From NCBI RefSeq assembly GCF_900129075.1, contig NZ_FQVH01000026.1, positions 1 through 38,206 on the forward strand: a stretch of DNA of 38,206 nt, in the 5' to 3' direction. Positions 1-8,025 of this stretch are shown here, piece by piece. The DNA comes from Caldanaerobius fijiensis DSM 17918. Its GTDB lineage: Bacteria > Bacillota > Thermoanaerobacteria > Thermoanaerobacterales > Caldanaerobiaceae. How positions within the stretch are numbered: position 1 is the stretch's first letter; each line of letters opens with the position of its first letter. The position numbers were made by a program, and so were the translations under genes. The notes beneath the pieces are model-generated. The model searched no databases, was not told the DNA's origin, and worked only from the letters and a program-made list of their open reading frames with translations.

Positions 1-210
1 ATTTTTTAGCCTTGATTTTTGGTCATACCAGTCAGGGTATTTTTGTCCGCTACCTTTGTCCCAGTTTCTTATTTCATAATTTGCTACATTCCATAATTTT
101 GATGAGGCATACGTCAAGGAATTTAGTATTATGCTCTGTTTTTTATCAGGATTTAATTCAAATTGTATAACCCTTTGTTTAAAATCAGGGTTGATTTTCT
201 TTAGTTTCAC
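1..210 (-). CDS. tnpB: TnpB (IS605 OrfB-type RNA-guided nuclease), N-terminal part, runs off the left edge
   Basis: Seventy codons are visible, read from a GTG at 210-208 leftwards to the window edge with no stop. A GGGGGTG ribosome site lies 5 nt upstream. The product begins MKLKKINPDFKQRVIQFEL and continues with LNPDKKQ, SSKLWNVANYEIRN and YPDWYDQKSRLK, the usual N-terminal pattern of IS605/IS1341 TnpB proteins (basic beta-strand start, then the LYN/LWN helix). TnpB is a RuvC-like nuclease guided by an RNA made from the element's right end. The catalytic domain and right end lie outside the window, so activity cannot be judged. An IS left end sits directly upstream with no tnpA between, so this element would need TnpA in trans unless tnpA lies further left. 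Confidence 0.8.
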   Translation of the reverse strand, partial: MKLKKINPDFKQRVIQFELNPDKKQSIILNSLTYASSKLWNVANYEIRNWDKGSGQKYPDWYDQKSRLKN

Positions 211-342
211 TTTTTCACCCCCTCGTCTTTCGCTTTTTAAGCTTATTTTTTTACACATATAGTATACACCAATGCAATTTACAATTAAATAGCCGGCTTT
301 CATCTCTCTAATAAATTAGAGAGGATTCCCGCCGGTTTTTCC
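1..342 (-). mobile_element. IS605-family element, left-end portion, inserted in an ABC ATPase gene
   Basis: Read on the minus strand, the element starts at 342 and runs out of the window. An imperfection-free hairpin (304-323; stem CTCTCTAA/TTAGAGAG, loop TAAA) has its 5' foot exactly 19 nt from the boundary. A weaker outer stem (CCGGC/GCCGG) encloses it, and ATGAAAGCC follows the hairpin. The boundary is placed by the interrupted gene: ABC ATPase codons run through ...VLFL and then change to unrelated sequence after the TTTTTA at 348-343. The same architecture (CGGGAA, hairpin, ATGAAAGCC, 19-nt spacing) recurs at 37739-37789, which supports both assignments. The probable target or cleavage tetranucleotide is TTTA. 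Confidence 0.8.
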
Positions 343-882
343 TAAAAAGAGGACTTTAGGGTTGTGTATTAAAGAGGCCGCTATATCGGCTCTCATCCTC
401 TGCCCCAGCGACAGTTGCCTTACAGGTTTTCTTATGAATTCTTCCAGACCCAGAATTTCTATAAAGTCAGACATATTTTTCTTATACACATTATCAGGTA
501 CATCGTATATCCGCTTTAATAAAGTAAATGACTCAACGACAGGCAAATCCCACCACAGCTGTGTTCTCTGTCCGAAGACAACACCGATATTCTTAGCATT
601 ACGCACGCGATCCCTGTGGGGTGAAAGCCCGCATACACTTACATCGCCACCTGACGGATATAGTATACCTGTGAGCATTTTTATCGTCGTGGATTTTCCT
701 GCGCCGTTTGGCCCTATGTACCCTACCAGCTCCCCTTCTTCTATGTCAAAACTGACGTTATCGACGGCTGAAACCGCTTTCCTTTCCCTATGGAAAAGGC
801 CAGCTAACGCACCTCTAAGCCCCTCTTTTCGGACCGACGTGTAAAACACTTTTGATAAGTTTCTCGCCTCTATTATTGGCAC
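343..882 (-). pseudogene. ABC-2-type transporter ATPase, truncated at Walker B by an IS element
   Basis: The fragment starts at a GTG (882-880) behind GAGGGGGAG. It shows a Walker A (GPNGAGKST, about residue 58), a Q-loop (VVFGQR) and the ABC signature LSLGQR. The N-terminal insertion around residues 15-35 (RKEGLRGALAGLFHRERK) resembles ATPases of DrrA/NatA-like exporters that partner with ABC-2 permeases. The native frame stops making sense after NPKVLFL, precisely where DEP (Walker B acid and catalytic glutamate) should follow. The open frame then adds eight IS-encoded residues before a stop at 316. The product lacks Walker B, the D-loop and the H-loop, so it should not hydrolyse ATP. Its permease partner is not in the window. 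Confidence 0.88.
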
Positions 883-930
883 TTATCTTCTCCCCCTCTT
901 TTTTATCAAGCAAAAATTTTTATTAAATCT

Positions 931-2058
931 TTACCGTTTACATCCCAATTTTTTACTACAGTAATTTATATGTTCAGATAAACCACGATATAAAGATGAT
1001 ACATCCTCTTGAAAGCTATATAAGTGAGCCTCCTGTGTAGTTTTAAGCTCGAGAAGAACCGGATTTAGCTGAGCTGCCCTTAAATAACACTCCAGTGCCT
1101 GTTCCCAATTCTCTAATTGTTCATAAGCAATTCCTAAATTTACCCATGCATGGGCAAAATCAGATTCCACTTTTATTACTTCATTGAGGCAATTTATAGC
1201 ATTATCTTTATTGCCCAATGTAAGGTGCAACATTCCCAAAAGATTATAAATGGTCGGATTCCAGAATTCCTGTTCGCGAATTGACAGGCTTTGTTCTAAA
1301 ACACCTATTGCCTTGGTATAGTCTTGCAAACCCATGTAAAAACGCGCTAAAAATAAACGAGGTATTTTATTTTGCGGTTCAATGTGAATTGCTTTATGAA
1401 CAATATCAATGGCTTCATGCAACTTTCCCAATGCAGCAGTAGAAAGGGCCAGATACCACCAGCTGGCTGCATCGTCGGGAGTAGCCTTTAATTGCTTCTC
1501 AAGAAGATCGTAGTAACGATATGCTTTTTGTTTTAAGGTGTCAGGATCTTCAAGGTACCCGTAATGGTGTATATAGATTCCTTTTATTTCTGGCACACAT
1601 CCTATACGTTGAAGAGCATAATTAACCGTCTCATGAATATCTTTTTCATACCTTACAGCGGGATTCCGAATGAAAAATTTAGTCACAGGGAATGAAGACC
1701 AGCGTCCATTGGGATAATAATTTTGCACCAACAAGGCATAACCCTTGCAGTTCCCTTTTTGCGCTAATTTCCTCAATTTCTGACCATAATTACAAGAAAG
1801 AGCTTCATCTGAATCGATAGACAATATCCAATCCCCTGTCGCGTTGTCGATAGCAAAATTTTTAGCATCCTTGTAGCTGAACACTTCGTAGGGATAATTA
1901 TATACTTTTGCACCCAATTTAGATGCCATGCGTACTGTAGCATCAATTGACCCCGTATCAACCACTACAATTTCATTGACAAATTGTTTAATGCTTTCAA
2001 TACATCGAATCAGAGAAGCTCCTCCATTCTTTGTGATAATACAAGCACTTATTCTCAT
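931..2058 (-). CDS. Family 2 glycosyltransferase with C-terminal TPR repeats
   Basis: A 375-residue protein. Residues 1-90 form a GT-A fold: ACIITKNG at the start, VVVDTGSIDATV for nucleotide binding and a SIDSDEAL acidic motif for metal and sugar-nucleotide binding. From about residue 190 to 340 there are roughly four tetratricopeptide repeats (for example WWYLALSTAALGKLHEAIDIVHKAI and AWVNLGIAYEQLENWEQALECYLRA). This domain order is common in Firmicute glycosyltransferases, including those that modify peptides or cell-surface polymers. The acceptor cannot be deduced. The gene begins six bases after the flavodoxin gene stops and shares its strand, so the two are probably cotranscribed. There is no signal peptide, so the enzyme is cytoplasmic. 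Confidence 0.85.
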   Translation of the reverse strand: MRISACIITKNGGASLIRCIESIKQFVNEIVVVDTGSIDATVRMASKLGAKVYNYPYEVFSYKDAKNFAIDNATGDWILSIDSDEALSCNYGQKLRKLAQKGNCKGYALLVQNYYPNGRWSSFPVTKFFIRNPAVRYEKDIHETVNYALQRIGCVPEIKGIYIHHYGYLEDPDTLKQKAYRYYDLLEKQLKATPDDAASWWYLALSTAALGKLHEAIDIVHKAIHIEPQNKIPRLFLARFYMGLQDYTKAIGVLEQSLSIREQEFWNPTIYNLLGMLHLTLGNKDNAINCLNEVIKVESDFAHAWVNLGIAYEQLENWEQALECYLRAAQLNPVLLELKTTQEAHLYSFQEDVSSLYRGLSEHINYCSKKLGCKR

Positions 2059-2064
2059 TTATGT

Positions 2065-2577
2065 TCACCTTATTTTCTCTCCATTTATCATCTTTACATA
2101 TCTCGCCATTTTTTGTCCCAAAATCCTGCAAGATTCTAGCTCATGTTCCCCTGGGGTTTGTACTGATACCGCTCCATAATGGGCTGTAACACCTGGTGCA
2201 GCATATTCGGGTAATCCAAAAACCATAAAGCCATAATTCATTAAAGCATTTAATATGGATAATAGTGTCATTTCGTTTCCACCACCCAAACCACCTGAGG
2301 TAGAAAAAGCCGCGGCAATACGTCCATCTACTTTACCCCATGCTATTTTGGTATTCTCATCAAAAAATCTCTTTAACTTCCATGACATCAATCCACAATG
2401 AGTAGGTGAACCAATAATAATACCTTCTGAGTTTAATAAATCCTGCCCACTGGCATCATCAACATGCTTTATAACCGCCTTCACTCCACCTTCTCTTTGA
2501 ATACCTTCCGCTACAGCTTTTGCCATTTTTTCAGTATTCCCTGATCTAGTATCATAAATGATAGTAACAGTATACAT
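2065..2577 (-). CDS. Flavodoxin-fold protein, WrbA/NAD(P)H:quinone reductase-like
   Basis: A 170-residue flavodoxin domain. The FMN phosphate loop is DTRSGNTEKMA (residues 9-19). The GSPTHCGLMSWKLKRFFD segment and the FSTSGGLGGGNEMTLLSIL segment are the isoalloxazine-contacting loops typical of WrbA-like proteins (TY/TH...GM..., then STGG..GG.E.T). It probably carries out two-electron reduction of quinones or other acceptors, or serves as a redox carrier in the cytoplasm. A clear ribosome site (GGAGGGAT) precedes the ATG at 2577. It is the first gene of a likely operon with the glycosyltransferase. Confidence 0.82.
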   Translation of the reverse strand: MYTVTIIYDTRSGNTEKMAKAVAEGIQREGGVKAVIKHVDDASGQDLLNSEGIIIGSPTHCGLMSWKLKRFFDENTKIAWGKVDGRIAAAFSTSGGLGGGNEMTLLSILNALMNYGFMVFGLPEYAAPGVTAHYGAVSVQTPGEHELESCRILGQKMARYVKMINGEKIR

Positions 2578-3046
2578 AATATCCCTCCTACACTTCCCAT
2601 TTTTATATTACAAGAATATTATACACAATTTTAAGACCATTTTCATCCTCCAATGGTAATGTATTTAGCATCATGAATGTCCTGTGGGGAGTGGATGTTA
2701 ACCGACTTCAAGTTAAATTTTTACATAAAATCAACAAATTTTTAACATTAGTTGTGTATAATGATGCCGAGAGGTGATAAATTTAGCACAATCAACTTAC
2801 AAGGAAGACCTTAAAATATATGACACCTGAAGAATATTTTTTACAGGAGATTAGTAAAACTATTAGTTATGCATAATGACTACAACGGATGAGATTATAT
2901 CGCGATAAAATGTAAGATTATGGTTTCTGTTTCCCCTATAGGGGGAAACAGACATATCATACGTGGTTACAATTTATGATTTTATCAATTCTGTAAAAAG
3001 TGTTGTATTTAATATTGTAATTTACAAAAATTATATTGCTATTTAA
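2578..3046. other. 469-bp intergenic stretch with a strong palindrome and no convincing gene
   Basis: The stretch is AT-rich and without a credible long frame. It contains an 11-bp perfect palindrome (2926-2936 with 2942-2952, TCTGTTTCCCC/GGGGAAACAGA). No T-run follows on either side, so it is not a typical intrinsic terminator and may be an operator or RNA hairpin. A TATAAT at 2757-2762 reads rightwards. An 18-codon frame starting at 2820 with a modest ribosome site (AAGGAAG) begins MTPEEYFLQEISK; it looks like the 5' remnant of a lost gene. Confidence 0.4.
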
Positions 3047-3262
3047 TTAGAACTTATTCTCCTCTTTCACTTCACCATTTTCTAAGGTATAATTTTCGTG
3101 AGTTTTATGGGTAAGCCTTTTTTCATTATCGTGATTACTGCTATGATTGCTATGATTATTATGGCCTCCACAGCAACCACCCATACCTGCTTTATACATT
3201 AAGAAATGAATCAAAAACATAACACCTGCAAATACTATTATATACAATATTTCGCTGTTCAT
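3047..3262 (-). CDS. Small membrane protein with His/Cys-rich segment, candidate copper-binding
   Basis: A 71-residue product from an ATG with AAAGGAG upstream. Residues 4-24 form one transmembrane helix, followed by GMGGCCGGHNNHSNHSSNH, a Cys-Cys and multi-His stretch able to bind soft metals, then a charged tail rich in Lys and Glu. No named family is recognised. The promoter has a TATAAT overlapping a TACCC-N5-GGGTA palindrome (3289-3303) identical in form to the one before the YHS/CopA genes. A role in copper handling at the membrane is therefore likely, but this is inferred from context and composition, not homology. Confidence 0.72.
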   Translation of the reverse strand: MNSEILYIIVFAGVMFLIHFLMYKAGMGGCCGGHNNHSNHSSNHDNEKRLTHKTHENYTLENGEVKEENKF

Positions 3263-3288
3263 ATTAAACTCTCCTTTCTAATTACCTC

Positions 3289-3331
3289 TACCCTCTATGG
3301 GTATTATAGACGATGTCTTTGAAATAGTCAA
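3289..3331 (-). promoter_or_regulatory. Sigma-A promoter with CsoR-like copper operator
   Basis: Read leftwards, -35 TTGACT is at 3331-3326, followed by a 17-bp spacer, -10 TATAAT at 3308-3303 and then the palindrome TACCCTCTATGGGTA (3289-3303), which abuts the -10. Pseudo-palindromes of the TACCC...GGGTA form are the known sites of CsoR copper repressors. The overlap is where a repressor would block RNA polymerase. Confidence 0.72.
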
Positions 3332-3337
3332 TTAACT

Positions 3338-5587
3338 TTATTTACCGAGGATAAATTTATTGCTTAAACTTATCAGGGCGTATACAACCCCTCCAGCGAG
3401 TATAGCGATGTTAAATCCAAATTCCATTGACAATATAACAGATAATACGGAGCCGGCTATGGACATTACTCCGTTAACACCCCACATTACAGCTATTATA
3501 TCGTCATTGCCACTGGCGCTTAATATCCTTATACCTCTGGGGAACGGCATCCCCATAAAAAAGCCCTGAATCATAACCAAAGCTGTTGAAATAAGTATTT
3601 TATTAAGTAAGTTAAAGTGAGATGTAATGTTAAATATTGTACTAAGTGAACTTACCAGCGCTATACTTATCCCCACCACTATTAAAGCAGGCATATATAT
3701 TTTTTTAAGGGGATTAAATAGCCCTATATTGCTAAAATATCCTCCTATCCCACTGCCTATTAGCAGCGCAGCAAGTATGTAAGTAAAAGCAATTACAGGA
3801 TGTCCTAAATAAAGTATAAATTTCTGTATCAGTGGAGTTTCAATAAGCATATAACCGATTCCCAAGCCACTGAAGTATAAAGCAGGTTTTAAAATTTTAT
3901 TGCGTGATACAATTGGTGCAAATAATACAACACTGCCCAATAATACAGTAAATAGTATCACCATTAATACCAGTAAAGTTTCTTTATTAAAGTTATAAAA
4001 ATACGGTTTATTATCAGTTGCAGGTGTTGCGTTGAAAGGGAAACCCGATTCAAATCCTGTCAGGGATAAGTGCCCATTGCTTATATGATAAAGCGGACCT
4101 TTTTCGGCAACGTGTGGTATATACAGTGGAGAATTCTGGCCTTTTGCAGCAGTATATTTCAGCTGATTGCTTTCCGTCACGGTAAAAGGTTTATTTTTTA
4201 CAATAAGCATCGGATAGTGAATATGCTCGTCGCCGGCTTCGTTTTGCGCCATTTTTTGCCTAAATATAGCTATATACTTTGGAGTGTCTTTAATTGGTAT
4301 ACCTTTATTGTTTAACGCGTGGATAATAGTTGCTGCTAATTTACTTAAGTCCTCCTCGTCATGAGCTAAAAATGCGATTTTCCCGTTTTCAGCAAGATGA
4401 TCCATGTAATCCTGCACTGCCTCTATGGTATACAAATAATTTTCTGAAAGAGCATATCCTATATTTTGCGATGCATTGGTCATAACCAATGATAGGTATA
4501 TAACGTCATACTTTTCTTTTGATTTTCTTATAAAGTTTCTACCGTCTTGTCCGTAAATACGCACCTCCGGCCTGCCGTAAATATTTCCGTTAAATCCCTT
4601 AAAGTATTTTACCGCATCTATACTTGACGTGTTAATTTCTACGCCGGTTATATCCTTGCTATTCCCGGTCAGTGCATAAAGTATGTCTCTTCCTCCGCCA
4701 GGTCCGATTATCAACGTCTTATCATTGCGCCCAAAAGAAAAGGGCAGGTATTCAATATCCTTCTTGTATTTATTTAAGCTGCTTATTTTACCGTCAAATT
4801 TATACATAGGCGCATTGGCAGCACCGTCAATCGTCAATATCATCTCATTGGGATCTCCTTCTATTTTTATAACATCTGTTCTGGAAAATACATTCCATTT
4901 AGTAAATACAATTTTACCTTTTTTACCAGATTCATAAAGGCTGCCAAGGGTTTTTGTTTTATTTGTGATAAACCCATTGAAATTTTGTTCAATCGAATAA
5001 ACATATCGGGCCGGGATAAAAAGACCAATTAAAAATATCGTCAGAAGAATACAGCTGGACACCGATTTCACTTTAAAATGTTTTGCGCAAAGCAAAGCCG
5101 CCAGCGATGAAATAATACATATCAAAATTACAGACCTGAATATTCCAAGGTTATTTAATGACAGCAATACAACTACGCTGCCTAATCCCGACCCTATCAG
5201 GTCTGCAAAATACAACTTATTGCTTATTCCGGCCAGTTCTCTAAATACAGATGAAAAATAATATCCACCTATTACAAAAGGCAGGGCCGCTAAAATCAAG
5301 TAAACCAATAAATCATTTTGAAAGGGCAAGATATATATAATACCCAATGAAGCTATATAGGAAATAGACAGCATTATAATACTTTTATACAGTGATTGGA
5401 CCTCAAAGGCATTGACTTTTTGGCGTTGGTTATATGCTACTATGCCGCCTATACCTAAGCCGAATATGGCAAAAGATGTGATTAAAAATGTATAATGATA
5501 CCAGAACAACGTGGAGTATATTCTGTTCAATATCACCTGATAAATAAATAGAGAAATTGATACCAGGCTTACGCTGAGTAGAATCAC
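3338..5587 (-). CDS. Polytopic membrane protein with spermidine-synthase-like methyltransferase-fold domain
   Basis: A 749-residue protein starting at GTG 5587 (GGAGGAT upstream). About seven hydrophobic helices (residues 1-195) lead into a Rossmann domain at roughly 225-430 with the SAM/dcSAM-binding loop IIGPGGGRDILYAL, the acidic ribose-binding residue in GVEINTSS, and GQDGRNFI. Another hydrophobic bundle of about seven helices (535-745) follows. This matches membrane-anchored members of the spermine/spermidine synthase superfamily. Whether it transfers aminopropyl groups, methylates, or only binds nucleotide is unknown, since soluble SpeE features such as the gatekeeping loop cannot be checked here. 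It is the last gene after Lgt-like, 187-residue and CcdA genes, 33 nt behind ccdA. Confidence 0.75.
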   Translation of the reverse strand: MILLSVSLVSISLFIYQVILNRIYSTLFWYHYTFLITSFAIFGLGIGGIVAYNQRQKVNAFEVQSLYKSIIMLSISYIASLGIIYILPFQNDLLVYLILAALPFVIGGYYFSSVFRELAGISNKLYFADLIGSGLGSVVVLLSLNNLGIFRSVILICIISSLAALLCAKHFKVKSVSSCILLTIFLIGLFIPARYVYSIEQNFNGFITNKTKTLGSLYESGKKGKIVFTKWNVFSRTDVIKIEGDPNEMILTIDGAANAPMYKFDGKISSLNKYKKDIEYLPFSFGRNDKTLIIGPGGGRDILYALTGNSKDITGVEINTSSIDAVKYFKGFNGNIYGRPEVRIYGQDGRNFIRKSKEKYDVIYLSLVMTNASQNIGYALSENYLYTIEAVQDYMDHLAENGKIAFLAHDEEDLSKLAATIIHALNNKGIPIKDTPKYIAIFRQKMAQNEAGDEHIHYPMLIVKNKPFTVTESNQLKYTAAKGQNSPLYIPHVAEKGPLYHISNGHLSLTGFESGFPFNATPATDNKPYFYNFNKETLLVLMVILFTVLLGSVVLFAPIVSRNKILKPALYFSGLGIGYMLIETPLIQKFILYLGHPVIAFTYILAALLIGSGIGGYFSNIGLFNPLKKIYMPALIVVGISIALVSSLSTIFNITSHFNLLNKILISTALVMIQGFFMGMPFPRGIRILSASGNDDIIAVMWGVNGVMSIAGSVLSVILSMEFGFNIAILAGGVVYALISLSNKFILGK

Positions 5588-5620
5588 GCTTTTTTTATCC
5601 TCCTTTTCTTCTTCCTTGGC

Positions 5621-6352
5621 TTACATTCCTAATGGCAGTTTAAACGGCAATAATCTGCTTAAAAATGCCGTTAAATCCTGAATCTTGCCGAAGATCGTCA
5701 GGAACCCCAGGAAAATCAGAAAAGTTCCCAAAATTGCTGATATAATATTTTGATATTTCTTTGCTTTCTTTATGACATTAATCGCCTCTGGCATATAGTA
5801 ACCTACCAGCAAATATGGCACCGCAAGGCCTATAGAAAACAGGAACATGGTCTTCATACCGATTAGCGTACTTCCCGTCGTGGCGGTATATATTAACATG
5901 GAATATAATACCGGCCCTATGCAGTGGGAACACACTATAGCAAAAAATAGGCCTATCAAAAAAGTAGTAAGATACCTGGAAGATGTTTTAATGTCATGTG
6001 CACTGTATTTGCTTAAAAATGAAAAGTTTAAATTGATTAAACCGATTAAATTTAAACCCATTGCTATAATCAGTATCCCGCCGATTACGTTCATTACCGA
6101 AATATAACTGCTCAACCACTTACCTATAGTACCTGATAACCCACCGACTAAAGTAAAAACGATTGTAAAGGCAAGTACGAACACAAAGGTATTAATGAGA
6201 ATAAACTTTCTCATCGTCCTGTGAAATTCTACGTCCTTTAGATCTTTTATGGACATGCCGGTTATCAGCGAGAAATATACGCTTATCATGGGTATTATAC
6301 ATGGGGATAAAAACGAAGCAACGCCTGCTATAAAAGGTAATGCATAAGACAC
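5621..6352 (-). CDS. ccdA: CcdA-type thiol-disulfide transporter
   Basis: A 243-residue, six-helix membrane protein from GTG 6352 (AAGGAGGAAC upstream). The two conserved cysteine elements appear as FLSPCIIPMIS (residues 15-25) and CSHCIGPVLYS (about residues 140-150), the pair that relays electrons in CcdA/DsbD-beta proteins from cytoplasmic thioredoxin to extracytoplasmic thiols. The second element has an extra cysteine three residues before the canonical one. No thioredoxin-like partner or cytochrome c gene is in the window. Its neighbours suggest a role in keeping an extracytoplasmic metal-binding or envelope protein reduced. Confidence 0.85.
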   Translation of the reverse strand: MSYALPFIAGVASFLSPCIIPMISVYFSLITGMSIKDLKDVEFHRTMRKFILINTFVFVLAFTIVFTLVGGLSGTIGKWLSSYISVMNVIGGILIIAMGLNLIGLINLNFSFLSKYSAHDIKTSSRYLTTFLIGLFFAIVCSHCIGPVLYSMLIYTATTGSTLIGMKTMFLFSIGLAVPYLLVGYYMPEAINVIKKAKKYQNIISAILGTFLIFLGFLTIFGKIQDLTAFLSRLLPFKLPLGM

Positions 6353-6365
6353 CTATAGTTCCTCC

Positions 6366-6929
6366 TTATTTTAAGAACCTTTCGTCCCATTTATATACTC
6401 TGGATTTAACCCCGCCTATGTCCCGCAACTCTAACTGAATATATTTGGTATTGGGTGTGATCAAATTTTTGCCGTTTATCTTTTTTGGTATTTTTATAAA
6501 GGCGACAACGTGATGCCCAGAGCCCTCTATTGACCATTTTACATTGTCAACCTTGAGACCCTCGCTATTAGTAAACAATACCTTTCCGCTTAAGTCGAGT
6601 TGAGATAGATCCACCTGATGGTTGTCTAAAAATACCTGAAAAACCAGATTGTCTTTATCATCTTGTATGGGATTCATATAGCTTACGCCAATGCTTATAT
6701 CGCCTTCATCGTTGGTTATCAGAAGATCCTGAGGACTTATCTTTGTAGTAGATGTGTTTGCTGCTTTTAATGTATCTTTTTTCTCCGATGTTTTATTATT
6801 TTGAGTCACTTGCTTGGGATTATCTACTACGTTTTTTGGTTTGGAAAATTTTGATTCAAAATAAAATACAGAAGATATTAATGCTATCACAATGATAACA
6901 AATGTTATTCTTTTTACTAATTTGCTCAT
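6366..6929 (-). CDS. Membrane-anchored extracytoplasmic protein of unknown function
   Basis: A 187-residue protein. An N-terminal helix (residues 8-24, VKRITFVIIVIALISSVFYF) anchors it, a polar Thr/Lys/Asn-rich linker spans about 30-70, and a beta-rich domain follows. That domain contains LVFQVFLDNHQVDLSQLDL and later WSIEGSGHHVVAFIKI. The paired pattern (F.V.LDTH.VDL..L then GGHH..) is one I associate with small secreted domains of unknown function in anaerobic bacteria and archaea. The histidines (DNH, GHH) could bind metal. The start overlaps the lgt-like stop by 4 nt, so translation is coupled. There is no lipobox cysteine, so it is not itself a lipoprotein despite the Lgt-like neighbour. 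Confidence 0.65.
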   Translation of the reverse strand: MSKLVKRITFVIIVIALISSVFYFESKFSKPKNVVDNPKQVTQNNKTSEKKDTLKAANTSTTKISPQDLLITNDEGDISIGVSYMNPIQDDKDNLVFQVFLDNHQVDLSQLDLSGKVLFTNSEGLKVDNVKWSIEGSGHHVVAFIKIPKKINGKNLITPNTKYIQLELRDIGGVKSRVYKWDERFLK

Positions 6930-7771
6930 AAAACAAAACCCCTCCTTATGCCATAATATATCATCAAGGATATGATGTATAATAATGTCACGATAAGCCC
7001 GTCCTCAATAGCTTCTCCTCTGGATACTACTCCATTCCCCTTCACTTCCTCCCTACTGCGTTTTTTGAGGACATACATAGCACACAAGCCAGCAACAATT
7101 ATTGCCGCGCTTAAAACATGGGCAATGGAGAAAGGTCCAAATACTATGGGATTTGTCCTGAAAAACTCAACAATGCCCCTGTTTGCGCTAAAAAATATCA
7201 GATACCACAAAATTAACTGTCCATTATAATCGATATTTTTGCGCTTTCTCCACAATACAAAAAACAGGATGTAATCCAGCGTAAATTCATAAACCTGTGC
7301 TGGATGAACCCATTGACCATTATATGGGACACCCCAAAACCATTTTTTTGACATAGGAACGCCAAACACGTCACACCCAATCCTGCCTATAGCCTGGCCC
7401 AATGCTAGCGAAGGCGCAACTATATCGGCAAAAACCCAAAAATTCTTCTTGTGCTTTTTGGTGTACCATATAGCAAACAATGTCGCAAATATTATAGCGC
7501 CCTGTATAGACATGCCGCCGTTATTTATTTTGATTATATCCAGTGGATGACTTATAAAATATTTTGGATTAAAGAATATTACATAGCCCAGCCTTCCACC
7601 TACAATCCCGAATAATACCAAATACAAAAGGAAATCTAAATATTCGTTAGCATCTACCCCTTTACGGATAGCCTCTTTATACGCTAGTAACAATCCTGCA
7701 ACGATTGCAATAGCTATCATCAGGCCAAATAAGTACACAGATATGTGTCCTATCTTAAATAACTCAACCAA
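6926..7771 (-). CDS. Divergent prolipoprotein diacylglyceryl transferase (Lgt) homologue
   Basis: A 281-residue, seven-helix protein with the Lgt layout: GGRLGYVIFF near residue 58, NNGGMSIQGAIIF near residue 84, LGQAIGRIGCDVFG near residue 123, then WVHPAQVYEF and ANRGIVEFFR. Lgt attaches diacylglycerol from phosphatidylglycerol to the lipobox cysteine. The residues known to matter in E. coli Lgt are changed here: the HG of the GGMSFHGG motif is QG, and the GRxGNFxNGE signature reads GRIGCDVFGVP, losing the catalytic asparagine and the following N-G-E. HPAQVYE is retained. It may be a specialised or non-canonical member rather than the housekeeping Lgt. The operon places it with CcdA and copper genes. 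Confidence 0.8.
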   Translation of the reverse strand: MVELFKIGHISVYLFGLMIAIAIVAGLLLAYKEAIRKGVDANEYLDFLLYLVLFGIVGGRLGYVIFFNPKYFISHPLDIIKINNGGMSIQGAIIFATLFAIWYTKKHKKNFWVFADIVAPSLALGQAIGRIGCDVFGVPMSKKWFWGVPYNGQWVHPAQVYEFTLDYILFFVLWRKRKNIDYNGQLILWYLIFFSANRGIVEFFRTNPIVFGPFSIAHVLSAAIIVAGLCAMYVLKKRSREEVKGNGVVSRGEAIEDGLIVTLLYIISLMIYYGIRRGFVL

Positions 7772-7847
7772 GAAAACTCTCCTTCCTTAAATCTTGTTTT
7801 CGTATTTGAATAGTCGGAATTAAGTCAAAAAATTACGATTGTGACCA

Positions 7848-7925
7848 TTACGCCAGAGCCATCCCTCCAATTAATCCTATTAACACAACAGATAACACAA
7901 GTGCTATTAATAACTTACTTTTCAT
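7848..7925 (-). CDS. 25-residue hydrophobic peptide gene
   Basis: ATG at 7925-7923 follows a near-perfect AAGGAGGT ribosome site by 8 nt and the frame ends with TAA at 7850-7848. The peptide is MKSK, then a 17-residue Leu/Val/Ile helix, then GGMALA. It resembles either a free single-span membrane peptide or an isolated signal peptide ending in an ALA-type cleavage site. The unusually strong ribosome site argues that it is translated. It lies 76 nt before the lgt-like gene and probably starts that operon. A 13-bp palindrome (ACAATTTAATTGT, 7965-7977) lies upstream and may be an operator. Confidence 0.6.
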   Translation of the reverse strand: MKSKLLIALVLSVVLIGLIGGMALA

Positions 7926-7993
7926 TTTTTATTACCTCCTTCGTTTTTTTCACATATACATCATACAATTTAATTGTGGAGAAAATATGAAGA

Positions 7994-8020
7994 AAAATGG
8001 TCCGTTATAAGGACCATTTT
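7994..8020 (-). terminator. Intrinsic terminator after copA
   Basis: A 10-bp perfect stem (AAAATGGTCC/GGACCATTTT, loop of 7) directly after the copA stop. On the minus strand it is followed by TTTTTCTTC. Confidence 0.8.
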
Positions 8021-8025
8021 AAAAC

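Noticed and set aside
2820-2876. 18-codon frame MTPEEYFLQEISK... with a modest ribosome site
   Set aside because: Very short, with nothing downstream in any frame. It is more likely a 5' remnant and is mentioned only in the intergenic entry.
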